Assembly (NCBI GenBank): GCA_022984795.1
Contig: JALIHJ010000031.1
Location: 62,001 to 126,000 of the forward strand
DNA from: Fabrea salina
Taxonomy: Eukaryota > Ciliophora > Heterotrichea > Heterotrichida > Fabreidae
DNA: 64,000 nt
Direction of reading: 5' to 3'
In this document: positions 34,535-43,508 of the stretch, piece by piece
How the letters are laid out: every line of letters starts with the position of its first letter
Position numbering within the stretch: position 1 is the first letter of the stretch
The notes under the pieces: generated by a model
Databases searched by the model: none
What the model was told of the DNA's origin: nothing
Seen by the model: the letters and a program-made list of their open reading frames with translations, nothing else
Program-made: the position numbers and the translations under genes

Positions 34535-35587
34535 TTAATGGTAAAGGCTTTTTAGCAGGGAAGTAGTGTAGTTGCTTACTTGTTGCCAGGTTTCTTGTGA
34601 AGCTGAAAGACTTTCTAGGTACTCTGCAATTTTTTCTTCGTTGATTGACTGGTACTTTTCTTCACTGTGCAAAAAAGGCACTCCTCCTAAGTCTAAGAAA
34701 GTAGCTTTGCTAGTGCTCAGTTCGGTTTGGTAACTTCTAATGAAGATGTAGATACTTAACCCCGAGTCTGCTATAATTAGAGAATGGGGAATGTTTTCTT
34801 CAATGCAGTAGTTAACAATGATTCCTGCCACGTTGCCTAGAGACTCAGTGGCTTCTGAGATATTGGCTTCAGAAACTTCAACGCTAGGCTTGATTACAAA
34901 GCACTTAGAAGGAAACTCTGCTTTGAGTAGCTTAATTCCAATGCTAAACATGTTGATTTCTTCTTCGTCTTTGTGCTGCAGAGAAGACTCTAGCAAAAGT
35001 TCCTCGCCTGCTGCTTCAACTGGGAACTTTTCAAGACCTAGTAAGTCTAGAAACAGTAAGTGCAGGTGCAAGTGGTTAATGTCGCAGTTAGCCCCAATGG
35101 AGTCGTAGCCTAGCCTCAAAGTTGGGTTTTCAGTGATTCTGAAAATGTTCATAGCTAAAGTAAGTAACTCTGTTGAAATAGCTTGGGGCAAACACTCCTC
35201 AGGAAACAGTGCTAGTAAGCTGTGGCCTTGAACTACAGGGTAAGGATTGACAAACACTGGGTGGAAGGAGTCCTCTACTTCTTTGTCTACTTCTTCTTTG
35301 TCTTCTTCAGGTTTCTCTTTAGTGACTTCTTCGTTGTCAAAGTCAACCCAGCAAACAACTTTTTGCAAGTCTTCAATACTAAAGGTTTCAGGAGTGTCTT
35401 CGAAGTCAGTGAAAGCAGTGTTGCTGTAAGGCGAAGGATTTTTTGGCGCGTCAGGATTGAAAGTTAGTAAGTAACTTCCAAGGAACCTTTTTTGGAAGTT
35501 TTCCAAACTAAGGTTGAAGAGCTGAGGGGAGTTTCTGTAAACTTCTTCCCAAAAAGAAATCAAGGTGCTTTCTAAAGGTCCGCTCAT
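34535..35587 (-). CDS. GDP-hexose phosphorylase (GDPGP1/VTC2 family)
   Basis: 350 residues. The central region holds VNPYPVVQGHSLLALFPEE and LRLGYDSIGANCDINHLHLH. The latter carries the HIT-like His triad whose central His forms the GMP-enzyme intermediate. This is the pattern of GDP-D-glucose phosphorylase (animals) and GDP-L-galactose phosphorylase (VTC2, plant ascorbate route). These enzymes release hexose-1-phosphate from a GDP-sugar. Which sugar is used here cannot be decided. An acidic Glu/Lys insert covers about 85-105. The gene lies 22 bp downstream of the RquA-like gene on the same strand. Confidence 0.8.
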   Translation of the reverse strand: MSGPLESTLISFWEEVYRNSPQLFNLSLENFQKRFLGSYLLTFNPDAPKNPSPYSNTAFTDFEDTPETFSIEDLQKVVCWVDFDNEEVTKEKPEEDKEEVDKEVEDSFHPVFVNPYPVVQGHSLLALFPEECLPQAISTELLTLAMNIFRITENPTLRLGYDSIGANCDINHLHLHLLFLDLLGLEKFPVEAAGEELLLESSLQHKDEEEINMFSIGIKLLKAEFPSKCFVIKPSVEVSEANISEATESLGNVAGIIVNYCIEENIPHSLIIADSGLSIYIFIRSYQTELSTSKATFLDLGGVPFLHSEEKYQSINEEKIAEYLESLSASQETWQQVSNYTTSLLKSLYH

Positions 35588-35609
35588 TTTAAAGATTAGT
35601 AAGCATTGC

Positions 35610-36341
35610 TTATTTAGTTATCACTACTTTTTGGTAGAGTCCTCCGAAGTAAAGTTCTTTCTGGATGCTTGAAACCTCAGGAATCCAGGTTTCTAAGTCT
35701 TTTTGCCACAAGTCAAGGGCAAAGGGTTCGAGGTACTTGAGAACAGGGTACATTACGTACCTGAAAGGGTTGTAGGCGTAGGGTTTGTGGTAGTCAATAA
35801 ACACTACTTTGCCTCCAGGTTTGCAAACTCTTACAGCTTCTTGGATGCTAAGCTGTCTGGCGTACTCAGGTTGTTCGTGCAGTAAGAAGAACAGTATTAC
35901 ATTGTCAAAAGACCCGTCTTCGAAGGTCATTGCGTTGGAGTCTTGCTGATGCAGTTTCACATTAGAGAAGTTATTTACCTTTTTTCTAAGGTTTTCAAGC
36001 TGTACATCGGCTACGTCCACTACGTGAATTTCTGATTGGGTGTCTACTTGCTGAGCTAGTTTTTCCGTGAAGTTCCCGTAAACACAAGCTACCTGCAGGA
36101 TCTTTCCTGAGGAGGTGAATTCACTGAGAGCAGTATCTCTCAGGTGGTTGAAGTTTCCCCAGAGGATTGCGTTGACAAGCCATTGTCTCTCGAACACCCA
36201 AACTGCATTAGGGTGAACATAAGCCCACCAGTAAGTTTCTGTCAAATATTTGGGCAACTCAGGCTTTATGTAGGTAGACATCCGGGAGTATTTTCTTTTG
36301 TCTGAGAAACTGCGGAAGACTATTTTGCTTAACCCTTGCAT
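35610..36341 (-). CDS. rquA: RquA-like rhodoquinone biosynthesis protein with mitochondrial presequence
   Basis: 243 residues from the ATG at 36341. A start at 36386 would add 15 residues, but the downstream start gives a good mitochondrial presequence (MQGLSKIVFRSFSDKRKYSR). The body carries motifs I associate with RquA: YLTETYWWAYVHPNAVWVFE, RQWLVNAILWGN, LQVACVYGNFTEKLA, HQQDSNAM, FFLLHEQPEYAR, PGGKVVFIDYHKP, LEPFALDLW and YFGGLYQKVV. The normal methyltransferase glycine motif is replaced by VACVYG, as in RquA. RquA turns ubiquinone into rhodoquinone, which lets mitochondria run fumarate reduction without oxygen. The eukaryotic gene is known to spread by lateral transfer. No intron is needed. 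Confidence 0.9.
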   Translation of the reverse strand: MQGLSKIVFRSFSDKRKYSRMSTYIKPELPKYLTETYWWAYVHPNAVWVFERQWLVNAILWGNFNHLRDTALSEFTSSGKILQVACVYGNFTEKLAQQVDTQSEIHVVDVADVQLENLRKKVNNFSNVKLHQQDSNAMTFEDGSFDNVILFFLLHEQPEYARQLSIQEAVRVCKPGGKVVFIDYHKPYAYNPFRYVMYPVLKYLEPFALDLWQKDLETWIPEVSSIQKELYFGGLYQKVVITK

Positions 36342-36442
36342 TTCGTAATATAAATGGCTCAAAATCTTATAAAAAATAAATTCCAATCATTTAGAACTAG
36401 TAAGGTATGCTTTTAAGCCTTAATATGTTGGTTTAAAATTAA

Positions 36443-37309
36443 ATGTCAGAGCACTCTGAAGAAGTTGAAACTTCAGGTTACGGAGAGTTTGAGTACATGA
36501 ACGGAGACACGTACACTGGCAAGTGGGAACTAGCAGGCGAGGTTAAAAAAAGACAAGGCCACGGCAAGTACACCCACTACATCCGTAACGGAGACTCCTT
36601 TTTGAAAGAAGAATACGAAGGAGAGTGGCTAGACGACAAAATGCACGGGTACGGAGTTTACAAGTACCTGTCTGGAGCTGTTTACGAAGGCCAGTTTGTG
36701 GAGGGAAAACACCACGGCCGAGGAGTTTACTACTTCGCAAATGGAGCCAAGTATGAAGGAAACTGGGAGTCCCACAGAATGCACGGAAGTGGAGTTTACA
36801 CAGACCAGTACGGAGTCGTTTGGAAAGGGATTTTCAACCAGGGAACTTTTGAGTCGTCCATTCAAAAAAGACTTAAAAAAGAACACGAAATCCAACAGAA
36901 AGTCAACAAAATCGCCGGAGTTGCCAAAGAAAAACTAACTGAAATCAAGTCGGTGTTCCAGGGCGAAAAGAAAACTTGGAAAGAAAACTTCACCAAGTAC
37001 TTAGTTAACTTGCCAGAAGATGTTGAACGGTTTGTTGGGGAACCCTATGCAAAGTGGGAAGACAGAACTGGAGACAAGTGGAACGAGCTTTTAGGACAGG
37101 TTTTGGAGGTTGAACCCCACGTGCTCAAAAGCCGAGAAGATTCCTACTGCCTTTCTGAAGAAAGGATATTTGGAGAGCAACTTGAAGGCGAAGGACAAGT
37201 AGTGGAGTTCGTTAAGAAAACTGACAACAGAAAAATCGAACTGTGCATGGTTGTGAACGACTCGGAGAGTTGGTTTATCTTTAACTGCTGTGACTCTGTC
37301 CAGAAGTAA
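36443..37309 (+). CDS. MORN-repeat protein
   Basis: 288 residues. About five MORN repeats span residues 12-145 (GEFEYMNGDTYTGKWELAG, YEGEWLDDKMHGYGVYKY, YEGQFVEGKHHGRGVYYF, YEGNWESHRMHGSGVYTD). MORN repeats form an extended beta sheet that binds lipid headgroups or proteins at membranes and the cytoskeleton. The C-terminal half is helical and charged with no recognised domain (EDRTGDKWNELLGQVLEVEP). Cortex or ciliary-base scaffolding is inferred from how common such proteins are in ciliates. The next gene starts 10 bp after the stop. Confidence 0.88.
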   Translation: MSEHSEEVETSGYGEFEYMNGDTYTGKWELAGEVKKRQGHGKYTHYIRNGDSFLKEEYEGEWLDDKMHGYGVYKYLSGAVYEGQFVEGKHHGRGVYYFANGAKYEGNWESHRMHGSGVYTDQYGVVWKGIFNQGTFESSIQKRLKKEHEIQQKVNKIAGVAKEKLTEIKSVFQGEKKTWKENFTKYLVNLPEDVERFVGEPYAKWEDRTGDKWNELLGQVLEVEPHVLKSREDSYCLSEERIFGEQLEGEGQVVEFVKKTDNRKIELCMVVNDSESWFIFNCCDSVQK

Positions 37310-37319
37310 TTTAATAATA

Positions 37320-39095
37320 ATGGAATTCAAGCCTGGGAAAAGGTACACAGAGTACATCAAAGAACTAGAAGGCAACCTTGAAAAACTAGACTTAGAAATG
37401 AAAGAACACGTCTACACCAACTACCAAACTCTCATTGAAACTTTTAAGGAACTCAGAAGCATGCAACTAGTTAACCTGAACTACTATGACGAGTGCTTTG
37501 AAAGCTTGAAAGGGTCAGTGCAGGAGATTCTGAAACCAGTTGTTTTAAAGACTCCTAACATTTCTAGTAAAGTTGAAAAGTGGTCTAAAGAGTGGTGGCA
37601 AGAACTGCCTGATGAACTAGACTCACTGCTTGCTGAAGAAAAATACGAAGAACTTATTTCTGTAATTGAAGAAGCAAAAGTAGCCCCCATGACTGAAGAA
37701 AGCATTAACTGCAAGCTAGAGTTTGACATCCACGTACTTAAAGTAATTGAACAAATTGCTAAAGAACTCCAGAAACCACAAACTATAGCCCCTGGAATCT
37801 ACATCTACTACCTGCGCAGACTGGACTCAGCACCTGCAGCAGAGGATGCTTACTTCTTAGGAAAGTCGCAACAACTCAAAGTCTTTATCAGGAGAGTTGG
37901 CTTGGAAGAAGACCCCATCGAAGGAATTGAAAAGCAAGCACAGGTGTTTTTCTCAATAATACGCAAAACTGCCCAGGAAAGCCAAGAACTCAGACTAAGC
38001 AGCAGCAGACTCTACATGTGGATGCTTGAAGAAATGAAAACTATAGCTAACGAACTAGGAGAAGAACTCTACTTAATTGGAGACGTCAAACTACTAACAG
38101 ACACCCTTAAAGTAGTCATCAAGAACTGCCAAGCTTTAGAAAAAAGCGGAATATTTTTAGAATTAGAGTTGCACAGAGGAATTGTTCCTTTTCTGCAAAA
38201 AAGAATCCAGGAACTCTACTTGAAGGACGAAGAAAAACTAGAAAAAGAACTAGCAAGTGAAATTTGGAAACCCCAAATCATTAAAGTAGAACACGAGTCT
38301 GGAGTAAGTATATTCCGACTAACAGGGTCTGCCAACACTCTGCACTGTCAAGTACAAGCAGTCATAGAGCAAGCCTGTCTTTTTTTAGAGTTCACTCCGA
38401 TTTGGTCAGCTTCTATAGTTCCCACATTCATAAAGATCATACAGCTTTTCACTGAGAAGTATATTCACTCTGAAAAGCATGAGTACCAAAAAGACCAAAC
38501 TACGCTTCAAAGTGTGACGTGTAACCTTTGGAACATTGCCAACTTCACTGGAATCATCAACTCTAAAATCAGAAAAAAACTTAACTTGCCTGCTTTGGAC
38601 TTGCACGAACTAGATCTGTTAAAGCCCTCTGCAGAAAGCCGAGCTTCCGACTTAGTAACTAGTTTTGCCTATAAAAACTGGGAACTCCTCCTTCCTAAGT
38701 ACATAGAATCCCTAACACCCCTAAACCTGCTTTCTAAAGAGTTTGAAAAGCCCTACAACCTGGAGCACTTAGTTTCAGTGCAAGAAGGGATGGAAAGTGT
38801 AGAAAGTGCTACTGACAGGAACTACTTTTACTCAAAAAAGTTCGGAGAAAACTTGCTACACGCTTACTTAGAAGTACTTAGTCAGACAGAACTCACACAA
38901 TTAAAGCCAGGAGCAGTTCAGCAACTTGTGTTTGACCTCTACATGGTTCAGTTCTTTGCCCAAAAACACAACTTAGAGTTGTCTGTGACTCCAGTGATTG
39001 AAGAAGTTTTAAATAGCCACTCCTTGCAAAGGGACCTACTGGTGTTTGACTTAGAGTTTTATGAAAACGCTTATAATAATGTTTCATTTATATAG
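37320..39095 (+). CDS. Exocyst Exo84-like (CATCHR-family) subunit
   Basis: 591 residues from the ATG at 37320. The protein is all-helical with an N-terminal coiled segment (EYIKELEGNLEKLDLEMKEH) and the phrase LPDELDSLLAEEKYEELISV. That phrase resembles the start of the cullin-like rods in Exo84 and other tethering subunits. The remaining helices (RRVGLEEDPIEGI, SRLYMWMLEEMKTIANEL) fit an Exo84 core. Exocyst tethers secretory vesicles to the plasma membrane. Assignment to Exo84 and not COG or GARP is tentative. It converges with the RING-IBR gene with 10 bp between stops. Confidence 0.6.
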   Translation: MEFKPGKRYTEYIKELEGNLEKLDLEMKEHVYTNYQTLIETFKELRSMQLVNLNYYDECFESLKGSVQEILKPVVLKTPNISSKVEKWSKEWWQELPDELDSLLAEEKYEELISVIEEAKVAPMTEESINCKLEFDIHVLKVIEQIAKELQKPQTIAPGIYIYYLRRLDSAPAAEDAYFLGKSQQLKVFIRRVGLEEDPIEGIEKQAQVFFSIIRKTAQESQELRLSSSRLYMWMLEEMKTIANELGEELYLIGDVKLLTDTLKVVIKNCQALEKSGIFLELELHRGIVPFLQKRIQELYLKDEEKLEKELASEIWKPQIIKVEHESGVSIFRLTGSANTLHCQVQAVIEQACLFLEFTPIWSASIVPTFIKIIQLFTEKYIHSEKHEYQKDQTTLQSVTCNLWNIANFTGIINSKIRKKLNLPALDLHELDLLKPSAESRASDLVTSFAYKNWELLLPKYIESLTPLNLLSKEFEKPYNLEHLVSVQEGMESVESATDRNYFYSKKFGENLLHAYLEVLSQTELTQLKPGAVQQLVFDLYMVQFFAQKHNLELSVTPVIEEVLNSHSLQRDLLVFDLEFYENAYNNVSFI

Positions 39096-39105
39096 TTATT
39101 TATAA

Positions 39106-40134
39106 TCATTTTCCAGGCCTAAACTGTATTTGGTCTGTTTTTCTAGGAAGTCCAAAACTTTTACTCAAGTTCCTTTCTGAAGCACTTCCGCAGAATGAGT
39201 TTCTATGGTAGTAGCTTTCACAAACCGCACAAATGACTACTTTGCACATAGGGCACTTAAGTTTCCTAGTGGATTTGTGGATTTCAATCCCGTTCTTGCA
39301 GGTTTGGTTTGGGCAAAAGATAAGCTTGTTTTCAGAGTCGCAGTAATGACTCGAAACACTTAGTTGCACGTACTTTCCATACTGTTCAGGAGACAGCAAG
39401 CAGCCTAAGTCTTTTTCAGGTATTGATTTGTTACAAATAGGGCAATTCACGGGGAGAACTTTATCTTTAATTGTTGAAGAGACGTAGTCAGCAATGCATT
39501 TTTTGTGGAAAATGTGTTCGCAGCTTCCAAATCCTTCCCATTCCTCCATAGGAAAATACTGGTTGCATAAGTTGCATAAAACCATTTCTTTTGGAATATA
39601 AGAAGTTTTGGCTTTTGGAATTCGAGGGAGTTCTTGGAAGTCTTCTTGCTGGGGCTTGTTTTTGCGTTTAGGAAAGTGCCAAGATTCCACTGAATCCCTT
39701 GAAGCAACTTTTTCTTCTTCAGGGTTGCCTGGAGTGGGTTTTTGTTTTCTAACAGGGAACTTTATGTCGTCTGGTTTGCAAGGGGAACTGTTCATCCTGC
39801 CAAGTTTGGGCACTGCAAACTGGTTTTGAGTAGATTCTTCTCCGTGAGAGTTTTCAAGGTAAGAATTCACAGAAAAAGAAAAACTGCTAGAGTAAAGGTT
39901 AAGTTTTGCTTTGGCCTTTCCAAGCTGGCCTTTGTAAACGAGTTCTAGAAGTTCTTGCTTTGTGGTTTCGTCAATTAGGTTTTCGGACTTCATAGTGCTG
40001 ATTTGGCCCACAAATTTCAACAGAGTTTCAGGCTTGAGTTTGGTTCTTCCAAGTGCAGCTCCTGCTGTGAAGAGTTCTACTTTATCCAAACAACTATACT
40101 CCTCTATAAGGGGTTTGACTGCGCTTAATTCCAT
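39106..40134 (-). CDS. RING-IBR protein lacking the catalytic RING2
   Basis: 342 residues. The first 200 are Pro/Lys-rich and mostly disordered. A RING follows at about 205-260 (CNLCNQYFPM, SCEHIFHKKCI, CPICNK). An IBR-like zinc domain follows (YCDSENKLIFCPNQTCKNG, KCPMCKVVICAVCESYYH). The protein ends about 27 residues later, so the third element of RBR ligases, with its catalytic Cys, is missing. It may act as a plain RING ligase or a regulator of one. The final Lys is followed at once by the stop, so no splice to a further exon is evident. Confidence 0.82.
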   Translation of the reverse strand: MELSAVKPLIEEYSCLDKVELFTAGAALGRTKLKPETLLKFVGQISTMKSENLIDETTKQELLELVYKGQLGKAKAKLNLYSSSFSFSVNSYLENSHGEESTQNQFAVPKLGRMNSSPCKPDDIKFPVRKQKPTPGNPEEEKVASRDSVESWHFPKRKNKPQQEDFQELPRIPKAKTSYIPKEMVLCNLCNQYFPMEEWEGFGSCEHIFHKKCIADYVSSTIKDKVLPVNCPICNKSIPEKDLGCLLSPEQYGKYVQLSVSSHYCDSENKLIFCPNQTCKNGIEIHKSTRKLKCPMCKVVICAVCESYYHRNSFCGSASERNLSKSFGLPRKTDQIQFRPGK

Positions 40135-40183
40135 TATAAGATGACTAGGATTAATGGTGCTCCGATTTAAGTAAAGAATTACA

Positions 40184-41446
40184 TTAAATCTTGCTTGTTT
40201 TTAAGTTTGTAGACTTAACTTCTCTGTAAACAATGCGTGCAAGAAAACAGCACGAAAGAATACTCACTAGCATCATGAACCCAAACACAGCGTTCCATGA
40301 AAAACTTTGTATGTAGCCTATAAGGACTTGGCCAATAGCAGCTCCAAAAGCCCCTGTGCCGTTGATAATTCCTATGATTATAGGCTTAGGTTTAGTAGAA
40401 ATGTCTTTGGCTAAGTCTGAAGCCACCGCTACAGAAATGATATTGGCACTTCCGCCTATCATGTAGCCTGTAATAGGAACTAGCCCAAAAAACAGGTAAC
40501 TGCTTTCTAAACCTACAATTTGAAAAGCCAGCAACAAAGGAACTGAGCATATCATCATGCACTCCACCACTGTGGACCTCTTCATAGTTAAGTCCGAAAT
40601 GTACCCTGAAACTATACTTCCTAGCACCCCTCCTAAGTCATAAAGTGTCGCCAAAATGCTAATTTGGGTCATTTGCATGCCAAAAACTACCTTAAGGTAA
40701 AAAGGCAACCACATAAAAAACCCGTAGTTGAGCATCTTAATGCATCCGTAGCACACTGCACACTCAGTAACCCCTGGGAGCTTCCAAGACTCCCAAAAAC
40801 CTACCTCAGTTGTTTCCTTCTCAATGAGATTTTCAGACAAGCTGTTTCTGGAAGGACTAGGTTCAATAAACACAAAGATAAACACTGCCACTATGCCCAG
40901 CAGACTCGAAGTGGAAACAACCACTCCCTCCCAAGGAAGGTCCAAGTCCTGGTTTGTAATTGCAGCAACCCACTGCCCAAGAATGTTTCCTACAGAGGAA
41001 TTGGCTCCCCAAGCACCCATAACTTGTCCCCTAATGTAAAAAGGAATCCAGTTCCCCAGTATACTTACTCCAGTGGTCAGAATCACCCCCTGCACAGGTC
41101 CTTCGATGGACCATAACAATAAGTACACCCATTTTTCTTGCACCTGCAAAACTCCACACAAAGCCACTGCCCAAAGGGCAAACATAGCCATCACCATTCC
41201 AGAAGTCATCACTTTCACTAAGCAGAACCTACTTGCAACCACTCCTGAAACGAAGTACCCAAACGAATATAAAAAAAGAAATGTAAAGTCCAACGCGCCC
41301 AGAAACGAAGCAGAAAACTCCATGTCGTAGTGCACTTGGGCTTTAACCATCCACCAGCCTTCTCGAGCAGTGTGAGTTGCCACTATACTGAAGAAAGTAA
41401 GCAAGAACACACAGAATTCCTTTCCACTCAGTTTGAGCAAAGCCAT
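40184..41446 (-). CDS. Major facilitator transporter, SLC37-like (copy A)
   Basis: 420 residues with about 12 membrane helices. It begins with FFSIVATHTAREGWWMVKAQ and carries the organophosphate:phosphate antiporter pattern (GIIN-GTGAFGAAIGQVLIGYI, MGAWGANSSVGNILGQWVAA). SLC37 and GlpT-type carriers swap sugar phosphates or glycerol-3-phosphate for phosphate. Its substrate is unknown. A close paralogue lies 16 bp upstream on the same strand, so the two form a tandem pair, with the same helices and the shared REGWWMVKA motif. Confidence 0.85.
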   Translation of the reverse strand: MALLKLSGKEFCVFLLTFFSIVATHTAREGWWMVKAQVHYDMEFSASFLGALDFTFLFLYSFGYFVSGVVASRFCLVKVMTSGMVMAMFALWAVALCGVLQVQEKWVYLLLWSIEGPVQGVILTTGVSILGNWIPFYIRGQVMGAWGANSSVGNILGQWVAAITNQDLDLPWEGVVVSTSSLLGIVAVFIFVFIEPSPSRNSLSENLIEKETTEVGFWESWKLPGVTECAVCYGCIKMLNYGFFMWLPFYLKVVFGMQMTQISILATLYDLGGVLGSIVSGYISDLTMKRSTVVECMMICSVPLLLAFQIVGLESSYLFFGLVPITGYMIGGSANIISVAVASDLAKDISTKPKPIIIGIINGTGAFGAAIGQVLIGYIQSFSWNAVFGFMMLVSILSCCFLARIVYREVKSTNLKTSKI

Positions 41447-41462
41447 TTATTACTTGTCCAGT

Positions 41463-42743
41463 TTAAAATTTGTACTTATTATTAGCAATTTTCTTTTTTG
41501 AGTCCTTTATTGCAAGGGGAAGCAAACTCATCAAGGATCCTGCGCAAACCAATACCATGAAATAGAAAACTGCATTCCAGGATATGGTCTGCAGCCATCC
41601 TATAATGATTTGTCCAATAGCTGCTCCTAAACTCCCTGTTCCGTTAATAATTCCTATAACTGTTGTTCTGGCATTGCACTTAGCTCCTTCTTTCTGTGAC
41701 AAGTCTGCTGAAACAGCTGCAGCAATAATGTTAGCGCTTCCGCCTACCATAAAGCCTGTAGTAGGAACAACTAAGTAAAACATCCATTCATTCCCTAGTT
41801 GCACTGTTTGAAAAACTAACAGCATCGGCACTGCTAATACCAGCATCAACTCCACTGTGGCAGACCTAACTTTCACTAAGTCTGAAAAATACCCCCCTAA
41901 CACACTTCCAACCACCCCTCCTAAGTCGTAGAGGGAAGTTAACAGCCCTATTTCAATCATGTCCATTCCGTAGTACAGCCGCAGGTAGTAAGGAAGCCAC
42001 ATAAAAAACCCGTAGTTCAAGAGCTTAACGCCTCCGTAACAAATAGCGCAACTAGCCACTCCTGGGAGTTTCCAAGCCTTCCAAAACCCAGCTCTTTCAA
42101 CTTCTTCAACAGCATTGTCTAGCAAAGGCATGTGCTGGTCTTCTTCTTCTGGAGAGTCCTTCACAAAAGCGTAAACAGCGTAAACCATGATTCCTAGAAA
42201 GCTTCCGGTGACTATAATCACCCACTCCCATCCTAAGCCTAAGTCGTGATGCAGAATAGCAGCCACCCATTCACCCACTATGTTGCCCACGGAAGCGTTA
42301 GCTCCCCAAAAGCCCATAAGCTTGCCGCGCTCAGAAGAAGGAAACCAGTTGGCCATAATTCCTACTGTGATAGTTAGCACACATCCTTGTGCGGGTCCTT
42401 CAATGCCCCAGAGTACAGTATAAATCCAGTAAGATGTTACTTTGGACAGCCCCAGCACACCCATGATCCAGAAGCAAACCATCCCAATGGACATTCCTGA
42501 CCTCAGAACCTTTGTAGGAGAAAAACAGTCGGCTATGACTCCAGAGGTGAAGTACCCCAGTGCGTACAGGAATAAGAAGGTTGAGTCCATTAAGCCTAGC
42601 TGGGTAGATGTAAATCCCATTTCTTCGTGCACGTCAGCTTTCACCATCCACCACCCTTCTCTCGAGGAGTGGGCTGCTACCATGCACAGAAATGTTATCA
42701 AGTACACAGTCATTTGTCCTCGTTTTAACTTGTAGCCTACCAT
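41463..42743 (-). CDS. Major facilitator transporter, SLC37-like (copy B)
   Basis: 426 residues, paralogous along its whole length to the downstream copy. Shared signatures are SREGWWMVKADVHEEMGF, LDLGGVVGSVLGGYFSDL in loop form, MGFWGANASVGNIVGEWVAA and IGIINGTGSLGAAIGQIIIG. The cytosolic loop between helices 6 and 7 is acidic (SPEEEDQHMPLLDN) and ends in a dileucine-like sorting motif. This motif differs in copy A (SLSENLIEKE), so the copies may sit in different membranes. Divergence is well beyond silent sites, so the duplication is old. Confidence 0.85.
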   Translation of the reverse strand: MVGYKLKRGQMTVYLITFLCMVAAHSSREGWWMVKADVHEEMGFTSTQLGLMDSTFLFLYALGYFTSGVIADCFSPTKVLRSGMSIGMVCFWIMGVLGLSKVTSYWIYTVLWGIEGPAQGCVLTITVGIMANWFPSSERGKLMGFWGANASVGNIVGEWVAAILHHDLGLGWEWVIIVTGSFLGIMVYAVYAFVKDSPEEEDQHMPLLDNAVEEVERAGFWKAWKLPGVASCAICYGGVKLLNYGFFMWLPYYLRLYYGMDMIEIGLLTSLYDLGGVVGSVLGGYFSDLVKVRSATVELMLVLAVPMLLVFQTVQLGNEWMFYLVVPTTGFMVGGSANIIAAAVSADLSQKEGAKCNARTTVIGIINGTGSLGAAIGQIIIGWLQTISWNAVFYFMVLVCAGSLMSLLPLAIKDSKKKIANNKYKF

Positions 42744-43508
42744 ATTTTGTATATCAGAATGCTTTTAATATGCCTAGTTTAGTTAAGTCGGTTAGTTCGG
42801 GATTTGGAATGCTTTTTTGTTTGGGTTAGTTGCTTTGGAGTCAAAAATTACTAGAGGTTAATGGGTAGTGCATAGGCTAGAATATAAATCAAGAAGCTGG
42901 ATTACCTAACTCAAAAGCAAAAGACTAGGCAGTTGATCAGGCGAGAAAATCGCGTAAAACTAGATTCTGAGCTGGAAATCTGATGGGAAAGTCTACCTTT
43001 GGGAAATAGATGGCAATTCAGGTTGTCGAAAGCGAGGACTGAGAGAATAGAATAATCATTAATTTTTTTTATTAAGTTGCCAACCTTTAGACCTTTTTAA
43101 GTATAAGGAAAGAGTTATTATTATTACTTAGCGAGTTCTTGGGCTTTTTATTGATTGCAGTGAGAGGATGCTGCGACTCGAGTTTTTTGTTACACTTGCG
43201 ATTCCTCTTGCGAAGTTTTTCATGGCATTGCCTATGTTTCTTTTCAAATTTTTTGCTGTATGGTACTATGCTGTAGAGGTTTGTTGTTGCTAGATGTATA
43301 ACCACGATTTGTTTAAAGTACCATTCCATGATTTACTTTAAGTCCTTGCATCAAGATTGAATCTGTCACGAATTTCTGACTGGAAATGTTCTTCATTGAG
43401 CAGATGGGTGCTTCAGTAAATATTTCTGACTCTAATAATAGAGGGCATGAAATTTCACTGGACAAATTAACCGTTTTCTGTTGAAACTCCGATTTAATTT
43501 ATAGTAAA
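42744..43508. other. 765-bp gene-poor interval
   Basis: This is the longest stretch without a confident gene. It holds the upstream region of transporter copy B, the decayed lectin-repeat relic (about 42940-43063), an AT-rich tract at 43060-43130, and the upstream region of the lipase gene. A minus-strand ORF of 80 codons (43087-43329) and a plus-strand ORF of 26 codons (43404-43484, MGASVNISDSNN) exist, but neither has support beyond being open. Confidence 0.6.
42940..43063 (+). pseudogene. Relic of the last lectin-like repeat of a lipase gene copy
   Basis: About 120 bp align with the final repeat and 3' flank of the intact lipase gene at 44740-44850. Shared segments include ATTCTGAGCTG, CCTTTGGGAAA, CAATTCAGG and the downstream CATTAAT. 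The copy is clearly decayed and only the end of the gene remains. It implies an older tandem duplicate upstream of the living gene, of which the lipase part has been lost or is beyond recognition. Confidence 0.7.

Noticed and set aside
43087-43329. Minus-strand ORF of 80 codons
   Set aside because: Asn/Lys-rich, no domain, lies in the AT-rich gene-poor interval; could be chance.
43404-43484. 26-codon ORF (MGASVNISDSNN) before the lipase
   Set aside because: Too short to judge; the start could suit myristoylation but nothing else supports it.
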